A DNA stretch of 64,000 bases. Origin: Paracamarosporium sp. OC-R06-R3 (taxonomy: Eukaryota; Ascomycota; Dothideomycetes; Pleosporales; Didymosphaeriaceae). The DNA lies in assembly GCA_019828545.1 (NCBI GenBank), contig JACVRA010000511.1, positions 39,971 to 103,970 of the forward strand. The letters are read 5' to 3'. Positions 34,676 through 46,152 of the stretch are shown here, in pieces (the stretch's first letter is position 1; each line of letters starts with the position of its first letter). The translations under genes and the position numbers were made by a program. The notes beneath the pieces were generated by a model. That model worked only from the letters and a program-made list of their open reading frames with translations. It searched no databases and had not been told where the DNA came from.

Positions 34676-37285
34676 CTAATCCTCAATATCATCATCACTA
34701 AGCACCAGATCTCCTCCCGCTTCGCCCCCGGGTATCGCAGACTCCTCTTTATCCTTACTTTTACTTGCGATACCAACTCTCCTCTTCTTCCGCGGCGTGT
34801 CCGGCGTCGGTTTATCCGTCGCCCACTGCTCTAGCTCATTAGGCTCCTCATCTGCGTCGTCGTCCTCTGGCGAAGCGGAGATGCTGGATCCGGTGAACGC
34901 GGTGATTTTGCGAATCTCGCGGATTGTAGTAGATACTGTAGGTGAGGGGGGTGAGCGCTTGCGGAGGATGGTCGGTAGATAGGGGAGGCGCTCGAGGAGC
35001 ATTTCGTAGCGGGCGGAGGCGCCGCTGCCCAAGAGGACGGGTGCGTGCGTGTCGTCCTCGGGGGTGTCGTGCAAGGGGGTGGCGGTGGGTTTGGCGTGCG
35101 ATGCGAAGGATGTCGTCTTGCGCCAGGTGTCTACGCCGCCGGCGACTGGTGGCGCAGACTTGGAATGCGATGTGTGGGCGCCGAAGAGTTCGCCTCGCTG
35201 TGCGCGTGATATCCACAATTCAAGCAAGCCTCCGATTTCTTCTTGTTGGCGCCACAGGCGTAGGGATGACGGGTAGTACATGACGAACGCGCTGCCTCTC
35301 GCCGCTGCGGCTGCAGCTCCCGCACCTTTTGCTTTGGCACCCATGACGCCTGCTGGGGGTGCGATACGTTTGACGGGGCTTGGGAGGCTGTAGAGAAGGC
35401 CCCGTACGCTGGCTTGAAAGCTCATTTCATCCTGGCGGAGGCTGTCTGTACTCGTGCCCTGGAAATTCCGTCGGCCAAATCCAGATGTAGCGAAGCGGTC
35501 GGGGGAGAGGAGGTCCGCGTCGGAGAGAGCGTCGATGCTCCCGTTGATACAATCGAGCGTTTCTTCATTGTCGCCTGCATCGCAAGATAATACGTAGTTT
35601 TCGTGTAGTGCAGTGACAAATGTCTGCGTATCCGTACCCAGCTCGTCGATGAGTGTGTCGACATCGACCTCGGATGCCTTTGGTCTGCGGCGTTCGGGAA
35701 AGAAGTTAGGAGGTTGAGGGATCGGTTTATTCGGATCTTCGGGATGTCGTTTGTTGTATACTACTCGTCCGACCGCGTGGAATATCCCGAGCGTGCTTTC
35801 TCGTTGCGTAACCATTTCCAGGGACTCTTGCTCCATCTGCGTCATTGGTACCTCCTTGGATCCCTTCTTTTTTGTAAGATTGACTTTTGCGCCCCATCCT
35901 TCCGTTTCATCTCCCCTCAGACAGAGGAACTCGAGCGCTGAGATAGCGCTACGTATATCGCCCAGTTCCGTGAGACGTTGTATTACCTGCGGGCCGACTG
36001 TCTTCTTTCGGCCTGACTTGCGCGCTTCCTTGACAACTATAAGATCTAATGCTTTCGTCATGAACGTTGGGGCAATCGGATTGAATTCGATGACGGACAC
36101 ACCCGGATGGGTTAGTATCTCGGGACCGAGCAGCCGGTGGGCAGTGAAGCTATCGGCTGCGGCGGTGTTTGTAGATAACAATGTTTCAGAAACAATCATA
36201 ACGATCGGCGTTACGTTTTGTGCTTCGGCTTTTCCTGAGAAGAAAGCAGTGGCTGAGGGAGTGGTTGCAGCAAGATAATTGAGGACAGAGGATCGAAACG
36301 ACTGCACAACAGATGAAGTACGCGTGAATGTATTAGGAAATTCTTCTACCAAGATCAGTTGTTTTTCTTTGCCCGTCCCAGACTGTCTCGGCGCTGGTTG
36401 ACGAGCCTCGGTGGGTTCGTCAAATGCTAGACTGCCGAATGTACCAGTCCTGCCGACAAAATCATCGAATTGTGCGGTAGCGGACATGAATCCGCCTTCG
36501 GGGGATGTCGTCGTGCTCGTAGGGTTTCTCCATTCATGTATATGGAAGCCTAATTCCTTCGAGAGAAGCGTCATGGTCGTGGTCTTGCCGCTTCCAGCAG
36601 GACCTTTGAGGAGCAGCAATCTCTTGCGCTCCTGGCCACTGAATACATCAGCGAGCCATGTACGGATGTCCGAGATCTTCTTTTTATGCACCGCCAGCTC
36701 ATCGAGTGACGTCGGGCCATATTTCTCGTTCCAAGGGCGTCTGTCTACGTTATCGACGAGGGGCGTTGGCGACGGGGTAGGAGTAGAATGGCCTCCGCTG
36801 AAGGTTTTCAGAAAGCGTTGACTGCCTTTGGAGCCATTCTCCTTGTCTGATACAAGTGGCTTGCCCTTGCGTACCGGCAAGGCGGTCGGTCGTGCCTTCC
36901 CACGGTCATCTTCGGAAGAGTCAAGAATGTCATCGACGTCGACGGGCGTGCCCACTGATGTTTTCTCGGGACTCGGCGTCGGCTGAGAGAAGTGCGGCTT
37001 GGGAACAGCGCCAAAGAAGGACGTGATTGGCTTCGAGACGACCTTGGGCTTTGCTGGCGATTTCGCTGGCGATTTCTTGACGGTGGAGGCGGAAGGCTTT
37101 GGCGACGAAGCGCGTCGCGTGTGCGTCCTGGGAGGATTCGCGTCTCCCGATGGGCGGGACCCGTTTGCGAGGCTCCGTAGCGTGCCCCTCCTGGGACGCT
37201 TTGCAGGCGGTGAGTGGCGATCGTCTTCATCGCTGTCGGAGGACACCACGACGGGCTTCTTGCGCGCTGCCCGCGGCTTGCCCAT
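34676..37285 (-). CDS. RAD17: Checkpoint clamp loader Rad17 (yeast Rad24)
   Basis: The gene is intronless and encodes 869 residues. Residues 1-180 are basic, Ser/Pro-rich and disordered, with nuclear-import-like clusters. The Rad17/AAA+ part starts R-P-W-N-E-K-Y-G-P at about 183. Walker A is G-P-A-G-S-G-K-T at 228-235. A Walker B-like L-I-L-V-E-E-F-P-N (D replaced by E-E, as is usual in Rad17) lies near residue 310. The C-terminal third includes the collar and ends in an acidic S-D-D-D-I-E-D. With Rfc2-5 it loads the 9-1-1 clamp at 5' junctions and starts the ATR/Mec1 DNA-damage checkpoint. A P-I-T-S-F-F stretch at 86-91 resembles a PCNA-binding box. The ATG at 37285 is the first in frame. 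Confidence 0.93.
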   Translation of the reverse strand: MGKPRAARKKPVVVSSDSDEDDRHSPPAKRPRRGTLRSLANGSRPSGDANPPRTHTRRASSPKPSASTVKKSPAKSPAKPKVVSKPITSFFGAVPKPHFSQPTPSPEKTSVGTPVDVDDILDSSEDDRGKARPTALPVRKGKPLVSDKENGSKGSQRFLKTFSGGHSTPTPSPTPLVDNVDRRPWNEKYGPTSLDELAVHKKKISDIRTWLADVFSGQERKRLLLLKGPAGSGKTTTMTLLSKELGFHIHEWRNPTSTTTSPEGGFMSATAQFDDFVGRTGTFGSLAFDEPTEARQPAPRQSGTGKEKQLILVEEFPNTFTRTSSVVQSFRSSVLNYLAATTPSATAFFSGKAEAQNVTPIVMIVSETLLSTNTAAADSFTAHRLLGPEILTHPGVSVIEFNPIAPTFMTKALDLIVVKEARKSGRKKTVGPQVIQRLTELGDIRSAISALEFLCLRGDETEGWGAKVNLTKKKGSKEVPMTQMEQESLEMVTQRESTLGIFHAVGRVVYNKRHPEDPNKPIPQPPNFFPERRRPKASEVDVDTLIDELGTDTQTFVTALHENYVLSCDAGDNEETLDCINGSIDALSDADLLSPDRFATSGFGRRNFQGTSTDSLRQDEMSFQASVRGLLYSLPSPVKRIAPPAGVMGAKAKGAGAAAAAARGSAFVMYYPSSLRLWRQQEEIGGLLELWISRAQRGELFGAHTSHSKSAPPVAGGVDTWRKTTSFASHAKPTATPLHDTPEDDTHAPVLLGSGASARYEMLLERLPYLPTILRKRSPPSPTVSTTIREIRKITAFTGSSISASPEDDDADEEPNELEQWATDKPTPDTPRKKRRVGIASKSKDKEESAIPGGEAGGDLVLSDDDIED

Positions 37286-38275
37286 GCCGCCTCAACTGGT
37301 TGCGTGGGCCGAGGCAAGCGGTCATCCTCGATGTCGACTGTGGGAGGGGCGTGGTCGTGGGCGTGGACGCGCCCAGTTGGTGCGTGTCGAGGAGGCGTGT
37401 CGCGGGGTGAGGAAGGTGCAGCCGCCTTGGCGCGCCTATGGTGGCAGTGACGATGGAGCGTGCTCACGTGATGGCGCTAGGCTCGGTCCGCCCAATTCCC
37501 AAACCTCGAGTCCTTGACAGCGCATCAACATGGGACCCACTCCTACACCGCATCGCACCTCAAATCCTCGGACGACACCATCGATCCGGCCATTGACGCT
37601 GACGCCTCGCCATGGCTGTGCGATTCCGGCGTGCTCGCGCATTTCGGCTACCGGGGCTGCAGCCGCGCCATGCCTGTGCAGCCAACCGAACACGACCACG
37701 CATACGCACCATGCATTTTGCGCATAGTAGGCCGCTGTCGAGCTTCACATTACGCCCACCAGCCAGTCAATATTCCTTCGGGGCCCCGTTAGAGCAGCTC
37801 TCCAGCCTCTCCATTTATTCAGCTTCGGTCCCGCGCTCCATTCTCGCTCGCAATCGTGGCTCAACGGCGGAAGAATGGGGCCATCTCAACTCGTCCGCGG
37901 CCCACACGTGCACTCCTGCCTGTAGTTGGAGGCCGCGCGCGTTTCAATTGGAGCGCATAGATTAGCATGCTAACTCTGATATGCATCTCCTTACTCGCTG
38001 GCGCTCTTCCATTGGACGGATTGGCCTTTTCAGTTCGTGCCGCCGCCTGGAATCCTTCTGCATCTGCGCACGCATCACTCCGTATATAGCCCCTACTGCG
38101 CTGTCTCGTGCACCTTTACATGTTCTCCCGCTATTGTGCCACGCAAGCGTGCGCCTAGCTGCACTTAGCCTCGTCTTTACACCACGTCCGAGTCTCTGCA
38201 AGACGCAAACATTTTAAGCAAGCAGTCTGCAGGCCTCTGTCCCCCTCTATAAACAGGGCCACCGCAGTTGCCATC
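37286..38275. promoter_or_regulatory. Shared upstream region of RAD17 and the giant coiled-coil gene
   Basis: A 990-bp divergent space. A TATA-like ctataaacagg sits at about 38247-38257, some 25 bp before the giant gene ATG, which is very close for a start codon if used as a TATA box. ORFs crossing the region are short and of skewed composition. Confidence 0.5.
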
Positions 38276-41200
38276 ATGGCGAAAAAGAAGGGAAAGAAGG
38301 CTCAGGCAGCACAGAAGCAAGCTGAGTGGGCATCTCCACCCCCAAGCCCAAAGGCTGCCCCCGAGGAGCCTGTCCCTCCTATTCCTGCGTCGTTACCATT
38401 GTCGCCAGAGACCGCGCCCACTGACTCGATTCCGGACGACAGCGCACCATCGTTGGACTCGCCCACCGACGCTAAGCCTGACGACGCGCATACAGACGCG
38501 CCTGCGCCTGAACCAGCCAGTCAAGAGCCAGCCGTCGAGGAAACGCCTGTTTCTGAAGAGCCAAGTGCAACTCAGGAAGAAGTGAAGTCCACAGAAGACC
38601 CCGAGCTTGACGTGAGCGCTTGGACGTCGGATGAGCCAGTGCCCGAAGCCAAAGAAGAGTTATTGAACGAATCCAAGCCAGAAGAAGTAATCCAGGAACC
38701 AAATCCAGAAGTTGTCGCTGAGCAAGCGTCCGATAATCCAGAAGACGCCCCGGCGGCACCTCCAGCCGACGAGCCTGCACCTCCAGCCGACGAGCCTGCA
38801 CCTCCAGCCGACGAGCCTGCACCTCCAGCAGACGAGCCTGCACCCCCGGCAGACGACGACTGGGGTTCTTTTGCGGCAGTCAGCAGCAGCAAGAAGAAAA
38901 AGAAGGGGAAGAAGGGCAAAAAAGAGCCAGAGGTCGAGCCTCCGAAGCCCGAAGAAGCTGAGCCGGTTGTCGCAGCCCCAGAAATCCCAGCTACAGACTC
39001 GGAAATCCCAGTTGCAGACTCGGAAATTCCAGCTACAGATTCGGATGTCCCAATCATAGCGCCGGAGCCTCCTATCAAAACACCAGAACCTCCTATAGAA
39101 GCACCAGAGCCCCCAGCAGTTGCAGCTACAGGGTCAAAAAAGAAAGGAAAGAAAGGAAAGAAAGCCAAGGCCGAAGAATCAGCAGTTGTTGAATCGTCAG
39201 ATCCGCCAACTGCGCCAACCGAGATTGAGCAAGACAATCCCATAGCAGAAGCCGTTGAAGATCAATCCAGCCCAGCAACTGAAGCTGATTCGAAAGACCT
39301 ACCTGTGGAGCCAGAGAAGCCTGCCGAACCAGAAACGCTTGCAGAACCTGTATTACAACCTCCACAAGTCGACGAAATACCGTCAGAGCCACCAAAAGCC
39401 GAGGAGACCCCGTCAGACCCTCCTAAGGCTGAAGAGCCTGCTGTTGACGACTGGACGCCACCTACAAAGTCTTCCAAAAAGAAGGGCAAGAAAGGGAAGA
39501 AGAACAAAGAGCAATCGGGCACTTCTACGCCCGCCGAAGAGCCAATTCCCGTTCAATCTGAACCAGTTGAAGTGATTCCCTCCGAGCCCGAAGTTTCGAC
39601 CGCTATTGAAGAGCCTGTGTCTCAACCAGACCCTACCCCTGAAGCACAGCCGGACGTACCGATTGAGAGTGCTGTTGAGACAGCGTCGAGCACAAAGCAA
39701 GATATTGCGACTGAGCCGGTTGAGGAGCCAATAGAATCACAACCCATGCTCGAGCCCGAAACTGACCCGGAACCGCAAGCTGAGATCGTGGAAGCACCAA
39801 GAGCACCGAGTCCGCCACCCGCTCCAGAACCGCAACCCGAGATTATTGAGGCACCAAGAGCACCAAGTCCGCCACCCGCTCCCTCCGTTCCTATTGAGAA
39901 ACCGAGCCCACCGCCTGCCCCAGAAGCCCCTTCTGTACCTGTGGAGGCACCAAGCCCGCCTGCCCCAGCACCTGCACCTGTGGAAGCCGAAATACCCCCT
40001 GCTCCGCAACCACGAGCTCCTAGTCCCCCAGCAACCACAGCGAAGAGCAACCCTTCGCCTAGATCCGCATCGCCCGCCCCCGCACCAGTGAAATCAAGAA
40101 ATCCTCCAACTCCTGAACCCGCCCCCGTTTCCCCACGATCTACAGCAACTGTACGTCCGTCAGCGCCTCCCGCACCAACCAAGTCAGAGGCAGTGAACCA
40201 AGCAATCGAAGACGACAGACCGCCAGCTCCTACGCCTCCTGTGACCAGAGCTCGACCTCGACGCGCACCTGTGTATGATGATGACGACGAAGACGACTCA
40301 GCTTTGATACAACCCAGATTGAGGGGTGAAACACTCTCCCGTGATTCGTCTCGCGGATCGTATCCACCTGCCCACACCCGACCAATGTTCGCATCCCGTG
40401 TACCACAGCCTGAGCATTACTCGAATCCTCCACCACCGCCAGCTCCACCGCAATATCATCATCCAAGGCATCACTACCCGCCCGCTGCCCCACCATACTA
40501 CCACCCCGCTAGCCACGCACCCAGCCACAGCATGAGTCAGGCCAGTGGATACCCGGACTATCCCCCATATGGGCCTCCCTCACATGGTTCATCCCCGCAC
40601 GCATATCAAGAAAGCTGGAGCCATGTCCCACCTAACTATGGATATAACGGCCACAGCCCACCGCAACGCCATGATCCTATGCGACCTAGAGATTATCCAC
40701 CTGGCCTCCCTGCAATCGAAAATGGCTCTGCTATCGACGACGGCTCAGGCGATGCATTCTCTAGGATAGCTCATGCTATACCTGACCTTCACGCTCTTTT
40801 GGCAAATTACAAGGAGACTCATGGTCAGCTAGCAGTAAGAGAAGACCTACTTCGCCGAACTACTTCTGAACACCAGGAGAAGCTGCGTGTTAAAGATGAC
40901 GAAATCCAAACCATGCGAGACAGAATTGCGAACATGGAGCGCAAGCACTCCACTGAAGCAAGTAGGTTGCGTCTTGAGGTTGGCAACATGGAAGAGCAGG
41001 TCAAAGACCTTAAGGACCGGCTTGTCGAGACTGAGAAATTCAGAGTAGAGGCAGGTCAGCTCAAGGTCGCCCTTGATGCTACGATGAAGTCATGGGAGGG
41101 TAAGTACAAAGATCTTGAAGAGGCGCATGCAACTCTTGAGAAGACATCCTCGGAGGAGATAGCGAAAACTCGCGTCGAATTTGAGGAGTGGAAGACTACT

Positions 41201-44142
41201 ACCACTACGAAAAATGATGCAGAGAAGATTGCTTTGGCTATCCAGTTCGACAAAAAGATTAAGGAGGCCGAGGTCCTGGCCGAGAACCAGCGGCAAGAGG
41301 CATCGGCTGCCCATATTAAGGAGAAGGAAGACCTCCGATCTGAACACCAGCGACAGCAACGGGAGCGCGAGGAGAGCTTCGATCGACTCCGGAAGGAACT
41401 CGAGCAGAAGCTAGGTGCCTCTCAGCTTGATTGCGAGCAGGCGCTAAAGCGTGAGCGTGAAACGATGGAGGTCTGGGCGAAAGAGAGGGGTACGCTTGTC
41501 CAGGCCCATCGAGAAGACATAGAGAGTTTGCGTAAGAGTTGGGAAGAGCAGCGTGCTCTGTTGGAAGGTCAGCACAAGAAGATCAAGGACGAATCTGACA
41601 AAGCGTGGGTCGAGCTGCATGCAGAGGCAAACCGGAAGGCGGACGAGAACAAGGCGCTTGCGGAGCAGCTGGCTAAAGAGAAGGAGGAGCTTCTTAAGCA
41701 GTACAATGATCTTAAATTGGAACATGAGAAGGAGAAGCAAATCATCAAGAGCGTTGCGAGCAATTTGGAGGGTGAGAAGTCGAGATTGGAGAAGCTGATG
41801 GAGTCGTATGGTGACATTGCTGAGATTAAGAGCAAGGGTGATACATATTAGTAAGTCTGCCATGGTGTCTATGTTTTTGTTTTTGGAGGTCCAATATCCG
41901 CCTTTTGCGTGCATTACTGTTCTGGTTGGGTCAAGAGGTTGTAAAAGTCGCTAGCATTTTCACGGCCGTAATGCAATAATCGTTCTTTTGCCTCTTCGTT
42001 CCCAATCGACTGTCGCTAACTGCGTTGCAGTTTGGTCTCCTTCACCCAACTTCAGAAGCAGATCCTTGACCTTGCCGCGACCCATTTCGTACACCTTCCC
42101 GTCATCCCTCCACCCGAGGAACTGCAACAGATACCTTCTCATATACCCTCCTTTTTGGCGGACACTCCATCTTCAAGGTAAGTCGCACCCCATGCGTAAG
42201 CAGCGCCGAGTAACGGTTTCCCAGGCAAGTCCGTGCCGCATATGTGGCTCACACGGTCTCCAAGCTTGTTACCTATCGTGTCTTCGGTCCATTTTTGTTC
42301 AGTTTGGGTCGTCGATACGACAAGGCTGACTCCTTGTTCCTGTCCATGAGCAACCACATTCGCGACAAGAGCACGCGAAAAGAGGCCATTTGGCGCCAGC
42401 AGACGCTCCTCGCAGCATTTACAAGTAGTGGTGCCAAGCAGCGCATCAACACAGCTGCTGGTACCGTAGTCGAGGAAATCGTCAACGCCATCAAGCATTT
42501 TGCGGATCCCAAAGAAGAAGAGGGCATTAAGATCGCAGTGAAGCGCATCGTCAAGCTCGCCGCTGAAACCTGGCGCTTTGCCCGTCTCGAGCGGGAGATG
42601 ATTTCCGCTACGATGCCTGCTCTACACGACGAAGACCACGATTTCACAGGACCCGAATTTTGGCCCTCACATAGGCCCGAAGGCACCCCTATCGCGTCGC
42701 TTGTCGGCACCGAGATGCCGTCTGATGAGAAACCAAAGCTATTATTACGACTATTCCCAGTTATATACCGTGAGCCCAAGCACGAGGCCTTCCGCGACGA
42801 AAACGAAAACGAGAAGCCCGACGAAGGGTGCATCTACCACCATGGCCTAGCCTTATACGATGACGCAGAGCCGGTTGTACAGAGAAAGGAAGAGCTTCAA
42901 GCAGCAGGTTTGCCTACCACCACTACCGCTGCGTCTCCAACAGCTGCTGACTTTCCACCGCCTCTGTTGCCCGCTCCTAGGACCTCGCTGCCGCCTACGC
43001 CGGTAATTGACAAAGCTTCAGTGCGTTCGAAATCCCCACCACCTCCACCACCACAACCCGAAACCGCGAAAGATACGGATAACGTTTCCGTCCGCCCATC
43101 ATCACCCACTTCGATCAAATCAGGCAAAACATCGATCCGTTCGAGAACTCCGCCTCCTGTACCTCCCAAACGAACCTCGATCCGATCGAAATCCTCCTTA
43201 TCCGTGAGAACGGCTAAGTCGTCTGTACGATCTTCATCTCCACCTCCGCCCCCACAGCGCCCGCCTCCACCGCCTCCCACAAACCCATCCGAAGCCCCGT
43301 CAGAACTCTCTGAATCACCTTATTCGCGTCCGCCTCCTGGCCCTGTCGACTTCAACACACCCCGGGACGCGCTTCCGCTTCCAGCACCTACAGAAAGCAT
43401 CCTCGGTGCGCCCCCGGCCTCTCTTGCCGTCCTCGCAGCAGAGTACGAAGAAAAAGGCGAACCCGTGCCACCTCTCCCGGCCCCTACAGACGTCGGCACG
43501 ACCGCTCCCCCGGAGGCAGGCCCCAGCGCGTCTGACGAGCAGCCTCACCCTGATCCCAACGAGAGCGCGATAATACCACCTTTCGACCCTCCCGCCTCGA
43601 ACCTACCTACACCACCACACTCTCGAGCGCCAACGCCTGCCGACCGTCCGGTTTCGCCCCTCTTCGCCGCCATCGATGAGATTGACGCACTATCAAGCCA
43701 CCGCAGCAGGCGGACATCATCCTCACGACGATCCGCGCGCTCCAAGCCCTCAGAAGACGACCTGCATCACCCCACCTCGGACACCGCCTCCAAAAAAGCG
43801 CGCTCCAAATCGCGGCCCAAGGACGACGATGGCGAGCGCCCCGACGCCGCGCGCCGCACCAGCAGCCACGCCCTCAGCACGAAGTCCTCGCGCGAAGCAG
43901 ACTCGGCCTCTACGCGCACCGACAGCACCGAGCGCCCGAGCACCGGTCGCAGCAGCAGGTATCTATGCGAGAGCCGCAGCGCGGCGATCAAGGGGTTGTA
44001 TCCGAATAGTCCGCTTGCAGGGCAGAGTCCGACGATTAGCCGGACGAATTCGTTGCGGTCTCAGAAGCGGAGGAGTAGCGAGGCGGCGCCGCCGGGGACG
44101 TGGGATACGAGTATCACTGCGGGGGAGGAAGGGAAAGAGTAG
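38276..44142 (+). CDS. Giant low-complexity / coiled-coil protein with conserved C-terminal domain
   Basis: I join 38276-41850, 42031-42177 and 42225-44142 into one gene of 1,879 residues. The first intron (180 nt) starts at the GTAAGT that overlaps the apparent stop after G-D-T-Y and has GCTAAC before its acceptor. The second is 47 nt. Residues 1-670 are Pro/Glu/Ala-rich and acidic, with tandem P-A-D-E-P-A-P repeats and four basic K-K-K-G-K-K-type blocks. Residues 690-830 are Pro/His/Tyr-rich. About 835-1190 is a long coiled coil. About 1195-1380 (S-F-T-Q-L-Q-K-Q-I-L-D-L through R-A-A-Y-V-A-H-T and I-W-R-Q-Q-T-L-L-A-A-F) is the most conserved-looking, folded part. The tail is Pro/Ser/Arg-rich. 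Related proteins exist in other Pezizomycotina under vague names; the function is unknown. Confidence 0.82.
38752..38856 (+). repeat. 21-bp coding minisatellite in the giant gene
   Basis: A 21-bp unit (cacctccagccgacgagcctg and variants) is repeated about five times in tandem, keeping the frame and coding A-P-P-A-D-E-P. The last copies carry third-base changes (gca, ccc), so the array is not brand new. Confidence 0.85.
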
Positions 44143-45453
44143 TAAAGAGTTGAGGCCCTTTGCCTCCTCCTATCTCTTCCCTTTTCTTTTCTTTTCTTTT
44201 CTTTCTTTTTGTATTGCAGCCTACCTACTCTCTCTTCTGGGTCCTCTGGACACCTCATGTATTAGGCAGTCGTTCTTTTGCCTTCCATTTCCCTTCCTTG
44301 TTCTCCCTCACTCTTTTAATATCCTCACTACCTTCTTTTCTTCTCTTTTCTTTTCCGTTTAATACTTTTCCGGCGAGGAAGAGCGACTGTATTACTGGCG
44401 GGATTCTGTATCATACTAGGCGTTTTCGGGTTTGCATAGCGCTTGTATGCATGTCATGGCGCATTGCAGGTGCTCGCATTGCGGGTAGGCGCATCGCATC
44501 GCATGGGTATGCATGTACGAGGGTGGGATGACCGCATGGGCGGCGTTTAGCATAGCGCTTGGCTTTGGCTTTGGCCTTTGATGATGATGTAATGGAATGA
44601 AACGAGATTCATTGTTTGTGTGTAGCGAATCGTGGTGTGGGTGAGGTGTGGTGAGGTGTGCGGACGTGCGGAGCGCGAACGTGTAGAGGTCGTCGCGGTG
44701 ATGGATCGAGCCGTGAGGTATGAGGAATTACATCCTCCCTTCAACTACGGACGTATAGCGCGTCTAAAGTCTGTAAGCCTCGAAGTGGTCTTCTGTCAGA
44801 GTGTTCCCTCCGCAAAGCCCAAATATGTCTGGAGGATGTAGGCAAATTGAGTCGCGCCACACGCTACGGCAATTGGCCAGCTGGACGTCGAGTTGAATCG
44901 GGATTGGCGCATGGTATTCGTTTCGGCGGATTTGCCGCGTAGGGGAAAAAGTGCTCATCCGAACGGGCAGCCGGGTGGGCTTCGAAGGAATCGGTATCTA
45001 GATAAAGCTAGTACTTAATACAATGGTAGGGCGACATAGCTGCAACGAACCCCTTCCTAACGTAAAACCCTAACAAGACGTCAACCTGCTCGCTCAGAAA
45101 TTCCGGTTCCTCCCACAGCTGGCCTGTATCCTAGCTTTCCATGTTGTCGCTGGTCCCTTCCCAAGATTCTTCGTGTCTTTGTGGAGCTACGTGCAGCGTG
45201 TTTCCAGGAGCTTGTCGCATGCCATTGTCGCATCGAATTGATGCGATTCTATCCTCCCTTAGTACTTCTTGACCTTAGTACTTCTCTGCTAGCTTACAGG
45301 TCCGTTGGAGGGGTGTGGCCCATACTTCTAGCCCCACTGATACCACTGTCGCGATAACAAGGTCACGTGAGTCCGACGACGAAGCGCGAATAGCTCAGGT
45401 CCATTGCAGACCTAGCATAGGCCAAGCACAGGAGTTGTACGCGTCGTGGAAGA
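44143..45453. other. 3' flank of the giant gene and start of the gene-poor tract
   Basis: A CT-rich run (CTTTT repeats, 44175-44215) and further T/C-rich DNA to about 44360 probably belong to the 3' UTR. From 44.5 kb on only short unrelated ORFs are seen. No gene is called. Confidence 0.5.
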
Positions 45454-46152
45454 CTATGCGTCTACCACGCGTCTCAAATCCAAGCGACTCGCGGTGTCCG
45501 TCCCAAGGACGCGACCTGAGACGATGCCATCAATAGCAGATTGCCTCATAACTTGCTCTATCAAGCACGCGATATCCAACACCTTATGTATGAGGGCGAT
45601 CGAGTATCGAAGCGTAGGGGCCGCGTCAGGGAAGGCATGCGTCGATGGAGCCGGCGAGGCTTGCAGTGGAGTAGGTTTAGATTCGTCAGGATATCCCGTG
45701 CTACTCATACGATTAGGGTGGTCAAGAACGGAGATTGTTATGAGATTGGTTAACATACAACGGCACGAACTTGAGAGATCAGTCTTTCAAGTGAGGTGTC
45801 GATATTCTGCGTTTCGAGGACTGCGCGGGCCTGGGACGAGTAATTGGGAAGGCTGGTAGTCACTAAAACGCCGGTCAAAATTGAGCAGCTACCATCAAAG
45901 AGATGAGGATAGTCTGTGTATGGTGGCATGATAGATGATGAAAGATAGGGAAGAAGCAAACACTAGTTCGCGAAATTGTCGTGTAACATATTCGGCGATA
46001 TTGTTGGTGAGTAATCGTAACCGAGCAGCCTGGTATAGGTGAGCATCATTGGTCTGAATTTGCGCCTTGATGAATGGAGATGCAGCATAAATAGGTGTTG
46101 ACTTGGTAAATAATTCTATCGAATGCCGACTGGCTCGACCCAGCAACACCAT
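45454..46152 (-). CDS. Possible unrecognised multi-exon gene or remnant
   Basis: Three neighbouring minus-strand open frames read like helical protein. They are one from ATG 46152 (T-P-I-Y-A-A-S-P-F-I-K-A-Q-I-Q, then T-N-N-I-A-E-Y-V-T-R-Q-F), one near 45.8 kb (S-Q-A-R-A-V-L-E-T-Q-N-I-D-T-S-L-E-R-L-I), and one ending at 45454 (I-A-L-I-H-K-V-L-D-I-A-C-L-I-E-Q-V, D-L-R-R-V-V-D-A). GT donors and AG acceptors at intron-like spacing exist between them, for example a 50-nt candidate just below 45.96 kb, but I could not find a set that keeps the frame throughout. It may be a real small gene or a decayed one. I recognise no family. Confidence 0.27.

Noticed and set aside
38752..38856. CRISPR-like regular repeat
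   Set aside because: A contiguous in-frame minisatellite with no spacers, in a eukaryotic genome.
45058..45074. Telomere-like aaaccctaac
   Set aside because: A single copy only; telomeric repeats would be tandem.
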